NCBI GenBank assembly: GCA_030803735.1
Contig: JAURUC010000001.1
Coordinates: forward strand, 4,030,001 to 4,094,000
DNA length: 64,000 nt
Reading direction: 5' to 3'
Source of the DNA: Actinopolyspora lacussalsi
Lineage (GTDB): Bacteria > Actinomycetota > Actinomycetes > Mycobacteriales > Pseudonocardiaceae
The notes under the pieces were generated by a model. That model saw nothing but the letters and a program-made list of their open reading frames with translations, was not told the origin of the DNA and did not search any database. A program made the translations under genes and the position numbers. Positions 18,411 through 27,547 of this stretch are shown piece by piece (the stretch's first letter is position 1; the number at the start of each line of letters is the position of its first letter).

Positions 18411-18640
18411 CGTTCAGGAAACGTGTAAAAGTGTTCCTGAGCCGTCGTATTGCTACGCGGCCTTGGCCGCACCCGGAGGTGCGGTCTTCCCGTGGCGATA
18501 CCCCATGCCAGCAGGGCTGGTCTCACCGGAGTTTCCAGCGGGCTTGTTTACCGTCCCGGCGCAACTCTCCGTGGACGCCGCCGTAGCGGACACTCGAAAG
18601 ACCTCGACACGGCTTGGTTTTCACCACCCCGAACTCCTTC
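18411..18640 (-). mobile_element. Possible 3'-end remnant of an IS200/IS605-type (tnpB) element
   Basis: The 357 bases between the HAD gene and cysS hold no convincing gene. At their left edge TCAGGAA (18414-18420) and TTCCTGA (18434-18440) form a hairpin like the subterminal hairpins of IS200/IS605 ends. Reading leftward from about 18640 there is a basic, tnpB-tail-like frame (RRDGKQARWKLR then stop), followed by a G+C-rich segment with several small inverted repeats (for example GGCCTTGGCC near 18460). This is recalled similarity to tnpB 3' ends, not a verified match; it may be unrelated. Confidence 0.3.
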
Positions 18641-18766
18641 AATACGGACAGTATCACACTGTCCTACATAAAGTTACACAGGGATGGGAACAGTCAACAA
18701 CCCCGTCGGTGGCCGAGGAACCACCGGATTTGTGATCGGCACAGGTCTTGCCCGTATCATCACGGT

Positions 18767-20164
18767 GTGAGCCTGTACCTGCATGACACCGCGAGCCGCA
18801 CCACACGTGAGTTCCAGCCCCGTCAGGAGAGCCTGGCGACGTTGTACCTGTGTGGGGCCACGGTTCAGGATCTGCCGCACGTCGGTCACGTGCGCAGCGG
18901 GCTCAACTTCGACGTGCTGCGGCGCTGGCTGACCCACCTCGGCTACGAGGTGCGGCTGGTGCGCAACGTCACCGACATCGACGACAAGATCCTGGCCAAG
19001 GCCGCCGAGGCCGGGCGGCCGTGGTGGGAGTGGGCCGCCACGCACGAGCGCGCGTTCGAGGACGCCTACGACCGGCTCGGTTGCCTGCCGCCCTCGGCCA
19101 CCCCCAGGGCGACCGGGCACATCACCCAGATGGTCGAGCTGGTGCAGCGGTTGATCGACCGGGACCACGCCTACGCCGCCGACGGCGACGTGTACTTCTC
19201 GGTGCCCTCCTTCCTTGAGTCCTACGGCAGGCTGTCCGGGCAGCGCCCCGAGGAGATGCAGCAGGCCGAGGAGGCGGTCCCGGCCGGCAAGCGCGACCCC
19301 AGGGACTTCACGCTGTGGAAGTCCGCGAAACCGGGTGAACCGAGCTGGCCCGCCCCGTGGGGGCGGGGTCGGCCGGGCTGGCACCTGGAGTGCTCGGCGA
19401 TGTCGACCTACTACCTGGGGGAGGAGTTCGACATCCACGGCGGTGGGCTGGATCTGGTGTTCCCGCACCACGAGAACGAACTGGCGCAGTCCAACGCGGC
19501 CGGCGACGGGTTCGCCCGCTACTGGCTGCACAACTCCTGGGTGACCGCCAGCGGCGAGAAGATGTCGAAGTCGTTGGGCAACACCCTCGGCATCGCCGCG
19601 CTGCTGCAGCGGGTCCGACCCGTTGAGCTGCGGTATTATCTGGTCGTACCGCATTACCGGTCCACGGTGGAGTTCTCCGACGAGGGGCTCGAGGAGGCGG
19701 TCGCGACCTTCCGCAGGATCGAGTCGTTCCTGCACCGGGTGGTACAGCGCACCGGCGAGGTCGCGCCTTCCGGGGTGACCGAGGAGTTCGCCGCGGCCAT
19801 GAACGACGACCTGGGGACACCGCAGGCCATCGCGGCCGTGCACAACGTGGTTCGGGAGGCCAACTCCGCGCTGGACGCCGGCGAGGACGAGGCGGCCCGC
19901 GAGGGTGCGGCACGGGTGCGTGCGATGCTCGACGTCTTCGGGCTCGATCCGCTGGCGCCGCACTGGGCCGGTCGGGAGGGTGCTTCCGACGAGGCGCACC
20001 GGGCGCTTTCCGCGCTGGTCGACGATCTGCTCGAACAGCGTAGTCAGGCACGGGCCGACCGCGATTTCGCCACCGCCGACGCGGTTCGGGATCGGTTGCA
20101 CGCCTGCGGTATCGCCGTCGAGGACACCCCCGACGGTCCGATGTGGACTTTGAAGGACGGATAG
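18767..20164 (+). CDS. cysS: Cysteinyl-tRNA synthetase
   Basis: 465 residues, class I aminoacyl-tRNA synthetase that charges tRNA-Cys. The HIGH motif appears as PHVGHVRSG and the KMSKS loop as [10 protein letters not shown]. Zinc-binding residues are in [16 protein letters not shown] and HHENELAQ. The GTG at 18767 ([12 protein letters not shown]) matches the family N-terminus; the open frame upstream is not coding. rlmB follows after three bases. This agrees with the cysS-rlmB order in mycobacteria. Confidence 0.97.
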   Translation: MSLYLHDTASRTTREFQPRQESLATLYLCGATVQDLPHVGHVRSGLNFDVLRRWLTHLGYEVRLVRNVTDIDDKILAKAAEAGRPWWEWAATHERAFEDAYDRLGCLPPSATPRATGHITQMVELVQRLIDRDHAYAADGDVYFSVPSFLESYGRLSGQRPEEMQQAEEAVPAGKRDPRDFTLWKSAKPGEPSWPAPWGRGRPGWHLECSAMSTYYLGEEFDIHGGGLDLVFPHHENELAQSNAAGDGFARYWLHNSWVTASGEKMSKSLGNTLGIAALLQRVRPVELRYYLVVPHYRSTVEFSDEGLEEAVATFRRIESFLHRVVQRTGEVAPSGVTEEFAAAMNDDLGTPQAIAAVHNVVREANSALDAGEDEAAREGAARVRAMLDVFGLDPLAPHWAGREGASDEAHRALSALVDDLLEQRSQARADRDFATADAVRDRLHACGIAVEDTPDGPMWTLKDG

Positions 20165-20167
20165 CTC

Positions 20168-21127
20168 GTGCCGGGAAACGACAAGCGCAGGGGCGCGGTA
20201 CGCAAGTCGGGCACCAAGAAGGGCATGGTCGTCGGATCAGGTGGCCAGCGCCGCAAGGCTCTCGAGGGCAAGAAACCCACCCCCAAGGCCGAGAACAGGT
20301 TCAACCACCCCGCCAAGCGCAAGGCGGACGCGCGCAAGCAGGCGCAGCAGCAGCGGGACAAGCGCCGCAAGGAGTCCGACAACGCGGGTGAGCTCGTGGC
20401 GGGCCGCAATCCCGTGCTGGAGTGCGTCCGCGCCGGGGTGCCCACCACCGCGCTGTACGCGGCGGAGGGGATCGACACCGACGAGCGGGTGACCGAGGCT
20501 GTCCGGCTCGCCGCGGACCAGGGGATCTCCGTGGTGGAGGTGCCGCGTGGCGAACTCGACCGGATGACCTCCGGCGCGCTGCACCAGGGACTGGCGCTGC
20601 GCGTCCCGCCCTACGAGTACTCCGAGCCGGAGGATCTGCTCACCGCGGCCCGGAACTCCGGGCTGCCGCCGCTGCTGGTGGCAGTGGACGGGGTGACCGA
20701 TCCCCGCAACCTCGGGGCGGTGGTGCGTTCGGCTGCGGCGTTCGGCGCGCACGGCGTGCTGCTGCCGCAGCGGCGCAGCGCCGGGATGACCGCGGTGGCG
20801 TGGCGTTCCAGCGCGGGCACCGCCGCTCGGATACCGCTGGCGAAAGCCACCAACCTCAACCGCACGCTCAAGAACCTCAAGTCCGAGGGGCTGATGGTGG
20901 TCGGTCTGGACGCCGACTCCGACGTCACCTCCGACGAGCTGGAGCTGGCTACCGATCCGCTCGTGGTCGTGGTGGGCTCCGAGGGCCGGGGGCTGGCCCG
21001 GTTGACCAGGGAGAACTGCGATCAGACCGTCTCGATTCCGATGAGCTCCGGGGTCGAGTCGCTGAACGCCTCGGTCGCGGCCGGGGTGGTGCTCGCCGAG
21101 GTCGCGCGCAGGCGCAGGCTGAGCTGA
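20168..21127 (+). CDS. rlmB: 23S rRNA (guanosine-2'-O)-methyltransferase, SpoU/TrmH family
   Basis: 319 residues. A highly basic N-terminal tail of about 75 residues, a substrate-binding domain, then the SPOUT domain with motif 1 [17 protein letters not shown], motif 2 [11 protein letters not shown] and motif 3 [19 protein letters not shown]. It methylates G2251-equivalent ribose in 23S rRNA (family knowledge). GTG start three bases after cysS, so probably co-transcribed. Confidence 0.94.
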   Translation: MPGNDKRRGAVRKSGTKKGMVVGSGGQRRKALEGKKPTPKAENRFNHPAKRKADARKQAQQQRDKRRKESDNAGELVAGRNPVLECVRAGVPTTALYAAEGIDTDERVTEAVRLAADQGISVVEVPRGELDRMTSGALHQGLALRVPPYEYSEPEDLLTAARNSGLPPLLVAVDGVTDPRNLGAVVRSAAAFGAHGVLLPQRRSAGMTAVAWRSSAGTAARIPLAKATNLNRTLKNLKSEGLMVVGLDADSDVTSDELELATDPLVVVVGSEGRGLARLTRENCDQTVSIPMSSGVESLNASVAAGVVLAEVARRRRLS

Positions 21128-21350
21128 CGCCCCGCTCCGGGGCGCGGCGCGTCGAATCCGAAGCTGGGAACCGAACTCGCCGTTTGATCCGATGTGGACG
21201 GTGAATCACCGGTGCGGTGCGGACGGGTTGTGTCGGTCGTCTCACCGCCGAATTCAGCGGTTCCGCGCCCGTGCTCGGTGCGGCTCGGTTAGAGTCTGAC
21301 GGACCGCAGGCCGGCAGCCGCGCTGTACGCCGAACCGAGCTCGGACCCAC

Positions 21351-22784
21351 ATGTCGTTCGCAACTCCGCTTTTCCTCTGGTACTTCCTGCCCACGGTGCT
21401 GCTCGCCGTGCTGCTGGCGCCGCGTTCCTGGCGCAACGCGGTCGTCGCGGTGGCCAGCCTGGTGTTCTACGCCAGCGGTGCGGGCGGTACCACGATGCTG
21501 CTGCTCGGCTGCATCGTCGTGAACTTCTTCGTGGGCCGGAACCTGGAGCCAGACGAGTGGCGGCTGGACGGCAGCCGCCGCAGACTGCTGCTCACCGCCG
21601 CCGTGGTGCTCAACCTGGCCGTGCTGGGGGTGTGGAAGTACGCGGGCTTCGCCAGTGAGCAGGCGGCGGTGCTGGCGGGGTGGTTCGGCGGTCACCTGCC
21701 GACGTTCGAGGTCATCCTGCCGATCGGGATCTCGTTCTACACGTTCCACCACATCTCCTACCTGGTCGACATCTACCGTGGTGAACGCCCGGCGCTGCGG
21801 GAGCCGGTGGCCTTCGTGGCCTACATCGCGATGTTCCCGCAGCTGGTGGCAGGGCCGATCGTGCGCTACCACGAGATCGCCGACCAGCTGCCGCAGCGGC
21901 GTACGCACCGGCTCGACGACATGGCGGCGGGGTTCCCCCGGTTCGCCTGGGGCCTGACGAAGAAGGTGGTCATCGCCGACAGCCTCGCCCCGGTGGCCGA
22001 CGCCTGCTTCGCCACCTCGGGGTCGGAGATGACGTTCGCGATCGCCTGGCTCGGCGCGATCGTCTACACGATGCAGCTGTACTTCGACTTCTCCGGGTAC
22101 TCCGACATGGCGATCGGGCTGGGGCGGATGCTGGGGTTCCGGCTGCCCGAGAACTTCGCCCGCCCGTACTCCTCGGTGACGGTCACGGAGTTCTGGCAGC
22201 GCTGGCACATGTCGCTGTCGCGCTGGTTCCGCGACTACGTCTACATCCCGCTCGGCGGCAACCGCGGCGGCACGTTCCGCACCTACCGGAACCTGACGAT
22301 CATCTTCGTGCTGACCGGCTTCTGGCACGGCGCGGCCTGGACGTATCTGGTCTGGGGACTGTTCCACGGCGCGCTGCTGGTGATCGAGCGGGCAACCGGC
22401 ACCTACCGGATGCCGGTCCGGCCCGGGACGCGCGCGGCCCGGCGAGCGGCGACGATGCTGCTGGTCACGTTCGGCTGGGTGGTGTTCCGGGCGCCGGACC
22501 TGGGCACCGCCGGGATGATGCTCGGCCACATGCTGCTTCCCGATCTCGGCGGGGTGACGGCGGTGGTCGACGCGGCGCTGACCAACCAGCGCACGCTGCT
22601 GCTGCTGGTGGCCCTGCTGGTGGTGCTGCTGCCCGCCGACGACGCCACCGGGACCTACATCGAGTCGGCCCGCGGCCGCACGGCCACCGGCGTTCGGGTC
22701 GGGGTGATGACGGCGGGCACCGTCTACTCCGGACTGCTGGTGGCGGCGGGCTCGTTCAGCCCGTTCCTGTACTACCAGTTCTAG
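21351..22784 (+). CDS. MBOAT-family O-acyltransferase (AlgI/PatA-like)
   Basis: 477 residues with 10-12 membrane helices. MBOAT signature WHMSLSRWFRDYVYIPLGGN and the catalytic His in GFWHGAAWTYLVWGLFHG are complete. AlgI-type proteins pass acetyl groups across the membrane to a partner (AlgJ/AlgX/PatB) that O-acetylates a cell-surface glycan. The partner-type gene lies not next door but at 30728, with accessory DNA between. The acceptor polymer is unknown. Confidence 0.93.
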   Translation: MSFATPLFLWYFLPTVLLAVLLAPRSWRNAVVAVASLVFYASGAGGTTMLLLGCIVVNFFVGRNLEPDEWRLDGSRRRLLLTAAVVLNLAVLGVWKYAGFASEQAAVLAGWFGGHLPTFEVILPIGISFYTFHHISYLVDIYRGERPALREPVAFVAYIAMFPQLVAGPIVRYHEIADQLPQRRTHRLDDMAAGFPRFAWGLTKKVVIADSLAPVADACFATSGSEMTFAIAWLGAIVYTMQLYFDFSGYSDMAIGLGRMLGFRLPENFARPYSSVTVTEFWQRWHMSLSRWFRDYVYIPLGGNRGGTFRTYRNLTIIFVLTGFWHGAAWTYLVWGLFHGALLVIERATGTYRMPVRPGTRAARRAATMLLVTFGWVVFRAPDLGTAGMMLGHMLLPDLGGVTAVVDAALTNQRTLLLLVALLVVLLPADDATGTYIESARGRTATGVRVGVMTAGTVYSGLLVAAGSFSPFLYYQF

Positions 22785-23229
22785 GGGGGTAGCTGGAGCA
22801 TCTGAGACTCGGGGAGAGCCCCCTCCTGACCTGCCTGTTCATATCTCAGAGTTCTCGCGGCCATTCACGCGTGCCCGACGTTTGGCGGCATGGGTGAACC
22901 CTGGGCTCCAGTGCTCCAGCCCTCTGCCGGGCAGGTGAACGTACCAGTACGGATGGTGTTGTTTAGGAAGGAAAGGACACTTCCATTGAGGTGCCCCCAG
23001 TATATCTCCGTCGGAGACGGGATGTGATCTGCAACGATGACCTTGGGAGGCAAGTGGATCAACGTGTGAGAACTCGACCTTGTCCGTAGGTCGCGACGAT
23101 CTGTTGCATCTATCCACCCCTCCCCAACAAGTGCATGGACGGTCACTTAGCCAGGAGTCGGATCGAGATCGTAGTTGCCAAAGTTAGCCGACAGCATGAG
23201 CAAACCTATTTCTAGTAGGTGACGTCGCC
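22785..23229. other. Gene-free left edge of accessory region
   Basis: 445 bases in which base composition drops from the high-G+C backbone toward the AT-rich gene that follows. Two overlapping leftward frames end here (22839 and 22865; one ends KRRARVNGRENSEI), but neither has a ribosome site or a recognised family; they may be debris of a lost gene. This would be the left junction if the accessory block was inserted next to the MBOAT gene. Confidence 0.4.
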
Positions 23230-24924
23230 ATGCATAATGTAGTTATGTCGCGATTGGAATGGACACGCTACTCTGGCGACGATGTTGAAGCTGTCATCGG
23301 TATCATGCTGTGTAGGGAACACAAAGAAGCACAGCGCGTCAGGCCCTCTAAAGGTGATCGTGGAGTTGATGTATTTGTACCGACTCCGGAGGGGTGGGAT
23401 GTATACCAAGTTAAGAGTTTTACTGGCAACCTAAAATCTGGCCAAAAAAGTAAAATACGTGACTCATTGAGGGAATTAGAATCATACAGTCAGGCTGAGG
23501 GTCTAAAAATTAATTCATGGTGCCTGGCGATCCCTCTGAATCCCACTTTGGAAAATCTGGAGTGGCTTAAAGAGGTGACTGCGCAGGCCAGTTTTCCGTG
23601 CCACTGGTTTGGTCTGGACTCTCTGGATGGGCTCGCTGCCAAGTACACAGACGTAGTGGACTACTACTTTCGCGACGGAAAAGAAAGACTTGAAGCAAAG
23701 ATTCGGGAGATGGCTTCGGCGACCGGTCTTTTTGTGAAAGCTAGTACAGGTGCAGACTGCTATCTGACAGTTGCAGATACTAAAAAAGGGCTTGTAGATT
23801 TGCATAATCTAGTCAATAGTCTGGATCCACATTTTTACTATGATTTTTCGGTGGAATCTGAATCCCCGACTCCTATTGAAAGTCCCGGGTTGGTTTTCTC
23901 TTTAACAGAGGGGGAAAGTGGATGTTTTGTAACTTTTCGAGTATTTGCGAAATATCTGGAGGCATTAAAAGATAGGCCTATCGATTTTCATGTCAGGGTT
24001 GATCCTTCTGATTCTGAGGTTCGAGAAAAGTTTGAAGAATTTCTCGATTTTGGAACCCCATTGGATGCTTCTGACGGTGTGGTGGCGAATGTCACTGCTA
24101 ATTTGCCTGGTGGTCTAGGTGGGACGCAAAGCGGCCCTGTATCGATTGAACCAATATCAAAGGACAAGCCTAGTCACAGTGTAAGGTTCCAGGTTGTGGA
24201 TCCGAGCGGGGAGGAACTTGCTCTTTGTCGAATCCGTATGAACCAGCCGTATGTCGGTGTGCGTCAAGCGGGAGTTAGCAATGTAGGAAACGAGGAAGGA
24301 AGATGCTTTACAGTCCGCTCTAAGGCAAATCCTGAAACGCTGCAGTGGAACTTCAATTTTCAGCTCCACGATGTATCTGGTCGAGCACCAGAGAAGGTGC
24401 TCCACGGATTGCGGTTGCTGAATCAGTTGGTATATCCGAACCAGTTGCGAATCGGCCCTGAGTATGGCCCGTTGCGCGAGAAACCGATCCCTATTCCAGA
24501 GGGCACTGCTGCGCTTATTCCGGATTTTCTTGTACGCTTGGTGGAAGATCTTATCACACTGCAGGAACACACAGTTGTACAACTAAGGATTCCTGATTTG
24601 GACTCCAAGGATATTGATCAGGAATGCGATGATATCAACATTGCAGCGGAGCTATTGAGGGGAAGCAAAGTAAATGTCATTATAAATGAGCTTTCTTGTG
24701 CGTGGGATGGCAGTAAATTCGAGGAAGGTCCAGCGGCGGTGCTATTCTGGGTAGAATGGTCGGTTGCAGTGGGTGCGCAGCCTATTGAGATTGGCACAGT
24801 AGCGGTACATCTGGCAGAAGCTTACTTGACCTTGGAAAGCGGTCCTGAAGGAAACTGGCAGGTAGTTGCACGTCCGAACGATAGCGCAAAGCTACGGGCA
24901 ACCTTAGAACTAGGGAAACAGTGA
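23230..24924 (+). CDS. Unknown protein with PD-(D/E)XK nuclease-like N-terminus
   Basis: 564 residues in DNA visibly poorer in G+C than everything around it, with A/T-ending codons, a clear sign of transfer. The N-terminal 130 residues read like an Mrr-type restriction endonuclease fold: a helix with EAVIGIMLCREH, then GDRGVDVFV (Asp) and, after one strand, VYQVKSF (Gln-x-Lys). The remaining 430 residues are soluble, beta-rich and match nothing I recognise. No transmembrane segment. It stands alone rather than in an R-M operon. A single-gene defence nuclease is the best guess. ATG at 23230 has AGGTGA upstream; the ATG at 23245 is also possible. Confidence 0.72.
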   Translation: MHNVVMSRLEWTRYSGDDVEAVIGIMLCREHKEAQRVRPSKGDRGVDVFVPTPEGWDVYQVKSFTGNLKSGQKSKIRDSLRELESYSQAEGLKINSWCLAIPLNPTLENLEWLKEVTAQASFPCHWFGLDSLDGLAAKYTDVVDYYFRDGKERLEAKIREMASATGLFVKASTGADCYLTVADTKKGLVDLHNLVNSLDPHFYYDFSVESESPTPIESPGLVFSLTEGESGCFVTFRVFAKYLEALKDRPIDFHVRVDPSDSEVREKFEEFLDFGTPLDASDGVVANVTANLPGGLGGTQSGPVSIEPISKDKPSHSVRFQVVDPSGEELALCRIRMNQPYVGVRQAGVSNVGNEEGRCFTVRSKANPETLQWNFNFQLHDVSGRAPEKVLHGLRLLNQLVYPNQLRIGPEYGPLREKPIPIPEGTAALIPDFLVRLVEDLITLQEHTVVQLRIPDLDSKDIDQECDDINIAAELLRGSKVNVIINELSCAWDGSKFEEGPAAVLFWVEWSVAVGAQPIEIGTVAVHLAEAYLTLESGPEGNWQVVARPNDSAKLRATLELGKQ

Positions 24925-24965
24925 CATTTGGGAAGTGCTACTTGGAGTCTTACGGAGGATTGAGC

Positions 24966-25298
24966 GTGGCTGAAAGAAGGACGCTCCGTCTGATCGCGGA
25001 GGAACTGGAGCGGCAGATCAAGGTTGGGCAGTATGCGTCCGGCGGTTGGGTCGACATCTACGGCTACTGCGACGGTTGCGTACGGGTTCCTCACTCCGCT
25101 CTGAGGGAGCGGGCCGAGACGGAGAGTTCGCGGTCGAGACAGTGTTCCGGTGCGAGACGCAGCTCTAGAAGGAGTATGGCATCTCGTGAAATACGGTCCG
25201 ACGTGCCTACTGTTTACTGGAGGAAGGGGGGCACGCTCGTCATCCGGCATGTGGACGGTGTCTTCGTTGTACAGCCGGACAGCGCCACGAGCGCTTAG
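24966..25298 (+). pseudogene. Decayed GntR-family winged-helix regulator
   Basis: A good ribosome site (GGAGG) and GTG start a frame reading IAEELERQIKVGQYASGG, the first helix of a GntR DNA-binding domain. The homology then leaves this frame: the second frame over continues as KEYGIS, stop, NTVRRAYCLLEEGG, which is the recognition helix region, with stop codons where Glu/Arg would stand. A final shift at a run of six G (about 25228) returns to the first frame as TLVIRHVDGVFVVQPD, the wing. At least two frameshifts and two nonsense codons make it non-functional. Confidence 0.7.
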
Positions 25299-25322
25299 CG
25301 GTCTCGTTAGTGAAATAGCTAG

Positions 25323-25490
25323 ATGGACATGGCCGATAAGCACGGCGAGTGGCTCGTACATGGTGAACGGATGATCTGTGACAGCAAGTGGGTCCGTGTC
25401 GGGTTCGCCGACATCATCATTTTCTCTGGAAACGATTCGTTTACCACAAGGTGCGGCTACCGCACCCACCGATGACACTGGTTTGGAGGG
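25323..25490 (+). pseudogene. Truncated NUDIX hydrolase N-terminus
   Basis: An ATG frame reads HGEWLVHGERMICDSKWVRV, the typical start of actinobacterial NUDIX hydrolases. It then shifts frame near 25420 and continues as RFVYHKVRLPHPPMTLVW until about 25490, where the similarity stops before the NUDIX box. It follows the decayed GntR gene by 24 bases; GntR-NUDIX is a frequent actinomycete pair, so both were probably one operon. Confidence 0.62.
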
Positions 25491-25504
25491 TGAGGAGCAA
25501 TACT

Positions 25505-25790
25505 CCTGTTCCAGCATGTCGGCCTGCAAACTCGGGACCGACACGGTCGACAACGCCATCCCGTCGTCGTCCCGCTTGACCACCACCGACCGATTGACCC
25601 CGTAAGTCTCCATCAGCGGTGCCTCCGGGGAGAACAGATGCCGATGCACCACCCGGAAAGCCCGTTCGACCGGATCGCTGCGCAGTACGCCCATCTGGCG
25701 CAATTCCTCGACCATGGCCGCACGCAGCGCCTCGGGCCGTGCGCCGTCCTCCGCGGCACCGCCACCAGCCATGTCACTTCCTACATTCAT
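25505..25790 (-). pseudogene. Truncated FxLD-system methyltransferase, N-terminal 95 residues
   Basis: Starting at the ATG at 25790 (AGAGG upstream), the frame reads RAAMVEELRQMGVLRSDPVE, then HLFSPEAPLMETYGVNRSVV and SLQADMLEQ. This is the N-terminus of the protein-L-isoaspartate O-methyltransferase-like enzymes that accompany FxLD lanthipeptide precursors. Similarity ends abruptly after DMLEQ, just before the SAM-binding glycine loop, and the frame runs on into antisense of the NUDIX and GntR fragments. The junction with the NUDIX fragment, at about 25490-25505, is therefore a recombination point. Confidence 0.68.
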
Positions 25791-26724
25791 GTGAATACCT
25801 CTTTCACGTTTTTCTCTCCTGAACCCGCTCGGCTCACAATTTCCTCTCCATTGCCTTTCGGACAAAGCTCGGACGATGCTGGAGTCCCGTCCGGGTGCTT
25901 GTTGGATTGATGGCGCGGACACACGCCACACGTAGGTGTTGGTCGAGGCGTGTCCGAGTTCATGGGTGGTCAGGCCGTACAGCGGAGGTTCCGATTCGTG
26001 TTCCGTGCCGTATCGGAATCCGTCGGGGGACGGCTTGTGGCTTCCGTAAGTGAGGCCACGTGGTCACCGTGGGTGGGTGGCCGGTACACGGGCCCTCTCC
26101 GGCAGCTGCGGTTGTTTTCGCACTACGTGTCTTCGTGGAGTGGTGCGTGGCGGGATGTACTCGATCGCGTGCAGGCATGGGCCGCACACCGATCGGTTCC
26201 CCTGCTCGGGTGAGTCGTAGCCGTTTCGCCGTTCGTGTGGACCACGTGCAGTGTGTCCACAATCAGCTGTCGCGGATGCGGCACAGGGGCTGACGTGCTG
26301 TCCGCAGGCGTCCCATTGGGCCTCACCGCTGCTTGCGATCCACGTTCGTTCGCTGGCTGTTCCTCGTAGTCGTGGAATTTTCGTCGTGACGGCTGTGGTA
26401 CTGCATCCGGCACCGGTGCTGTCGGCATCAGCGGGGTACACACTTCCGTTCGAGCCAGGTCGGAAGCAGTCGTTCCTGATCTGCATCCATCGGAAGAATT
26501 TGAGCAAGTAGGCAATGATCACTTTGATCATGCGTTCTGGTCCTCGTCCGGATCGTAGCGAGGGGAGTCGACAGCCGCCTGAAACGCATGAGCCGACCCC
26601 GCGTGGCAGGAATTTCGGGGCCGAAATCGGGACGGACACGCCGTCGTGGATGCGTCCCGATTTCAGCGTTCGTCCGAAGCGGTATCGGCCGAAACAGAGA
26701 CATGTATGTCCAGGTGGGACGGGG
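25791..26724. other. No intact gene; probable decayed coding DNA
   Basis: 934 bases without an ORF having both a ribosome site and recognisable composition. Leftward frames rich in Cys, His and Thr (26064-26780 and 26123-26515) look like remnants of the small Cys-containing proteins that often accompany XRE/DUF397 pairs, broken by frameshifts; I cannot confirm this. Two perfect inverted repeats lie here: ATGATCA/TGATCAT at 26515-26531, and a 12-bp stem GAAATCGGGACG/CGTCCCGATTTC at 26623-26664. Confidence 0.4.
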
Positions 26725-27051
26725 TTACCCGGATTCGAGGACCACGCGGTGGTAGCCGCGTTCGAATGATTCGGTCTCACAGTATTCGCAGACGATCACC
26801 GCTGCCGTGGTGCTCGGGTCCTCGTCCTGCTGCCGTGGCACGGTGGGAAACGGCACGATCACCGAGGTGCCACACAACGCCCGGATCTGAGTCCGCAGTG
26901 CGTGGCGGCTGGGATGCTCACGTAGCGCGTGCCGCCGCTCGTCCGGCGGCCACTGCTGCGGTACCGCCACCAGAAACACCGAGCCTGCATCCGGTTCGGC
27001 AGTGCACGATGATTCCTCGCTGTTTGTCCCGAGGAACTCAGGCGATAGCAT
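26725..27051 (-). CDS. Hypothetical protein, 108 residues
   Basis: Small soluble protein of no recognised family. Start at the ATG at 27051 because AAGGAG sits seven bases upstream; the ATG at 27057 would be too close to it. Visible features: an acidic N-terminus, QQWPPDERRHALREH, and a C-terminal CEYC pair followed by a charged stretch. Codon use is closer to the high-G+C backbone. It lies just upstream of the XRE/DUF397 pair, which often has small unknown genes beside it. Confidence 0.55.
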   Translation of the reverse strand: MLSPEFLGTNSEESSCTAEPDAGSVFLVAVPQQWPPDERRHALREHPSRHALRTQIRALCGTSVIVPFPTVPRQQDEDPSTTAAVIVCEYCETESFERGYHRVVLESG

Positions 27052-27132
27052 GACCATGCTCCTTACGCAGTAATCGGTACTGGACGGAGCCGTCCCCGCG
27101 TGGTGCTTGGCGGCTTGCACGCGGGAAGGGCT

Positions 27133-27164
27133 GCTCGTCCGGTGGTTACCGCCACCGGACGAGC
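27133..27164. terminator. Hairpin in the gap before the XRE regulator
   Basis: GCTCGTCCGGTGG and CCACCGGACGAGC form a perfect 13-bp stem with a 6-base loop. It lies in a 496-base gap (27052-27547) with no supported gene, upstream of the leftward hypothetical gene and far from the rightward XRE gene, so it may have terminated a gene now lost. No T tract follows. Confidence 0.5.
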
Positions 27165-27491
27165 GGTTCAGAAGTCGAGGAACGTGCCCCTGGTATATGC
27201 AGGGAATAAGCAGGTGTGGGCCGGGCGACGTCGGAACACCTGTTTACCTGCTTCGTGGCATCCGGATTTCGTGACCGTTTTCGAACTCACTCCGCTGCTC
27301 CTGGTGAAGAGTTGGCGGAAACCAGTTCGTCGCAGGGCTTGCAACAGTGCTCAGCTACGCAGTTCCAGCGGAGCAGCGCTGTGGTGCTGTTCTCCGAGGT
27401 GTCTTCCAATGCCCGCTTCATCACTATCTCACTCGCCGGCGCCAGCAGTGCACGCGTCCTGTTGATCGACTGCGATGACCATAACCGTTAC

Positions 27492-27506
27492 TGGTAACTA
27501 TTACCA
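27492..27506. promoter_or_regulatory. Candidate operator upstream of XRE regulator
   Basis: TGGTAA-CTA-TTACCA, a perfect 6-bp inverted repeat about 40 bases before the XRE gene, in the position of a promoter. Autoregulation by the XRE protein is plausible but not shown. Confidence 0.4.
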
Positions 27507-27547
27507 ATCGCCCTTACGGGTGATCGCGTATCGTTCGCCGAGCAGAG

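Noticed and set aside
18406..18735. 109-codon rightward ORF before cysS
   Set aside because: No ribosome site, no family, mixed composition; the region is better read as non-coding or a mobile-element remnant.
24822..25931. 369-codon leftward ORF covering the GntR and NUDIX fragments
   Set aside because: Only residues of the first 95 codons after 25790 show real homology; the rest is antisense of two other fragments.
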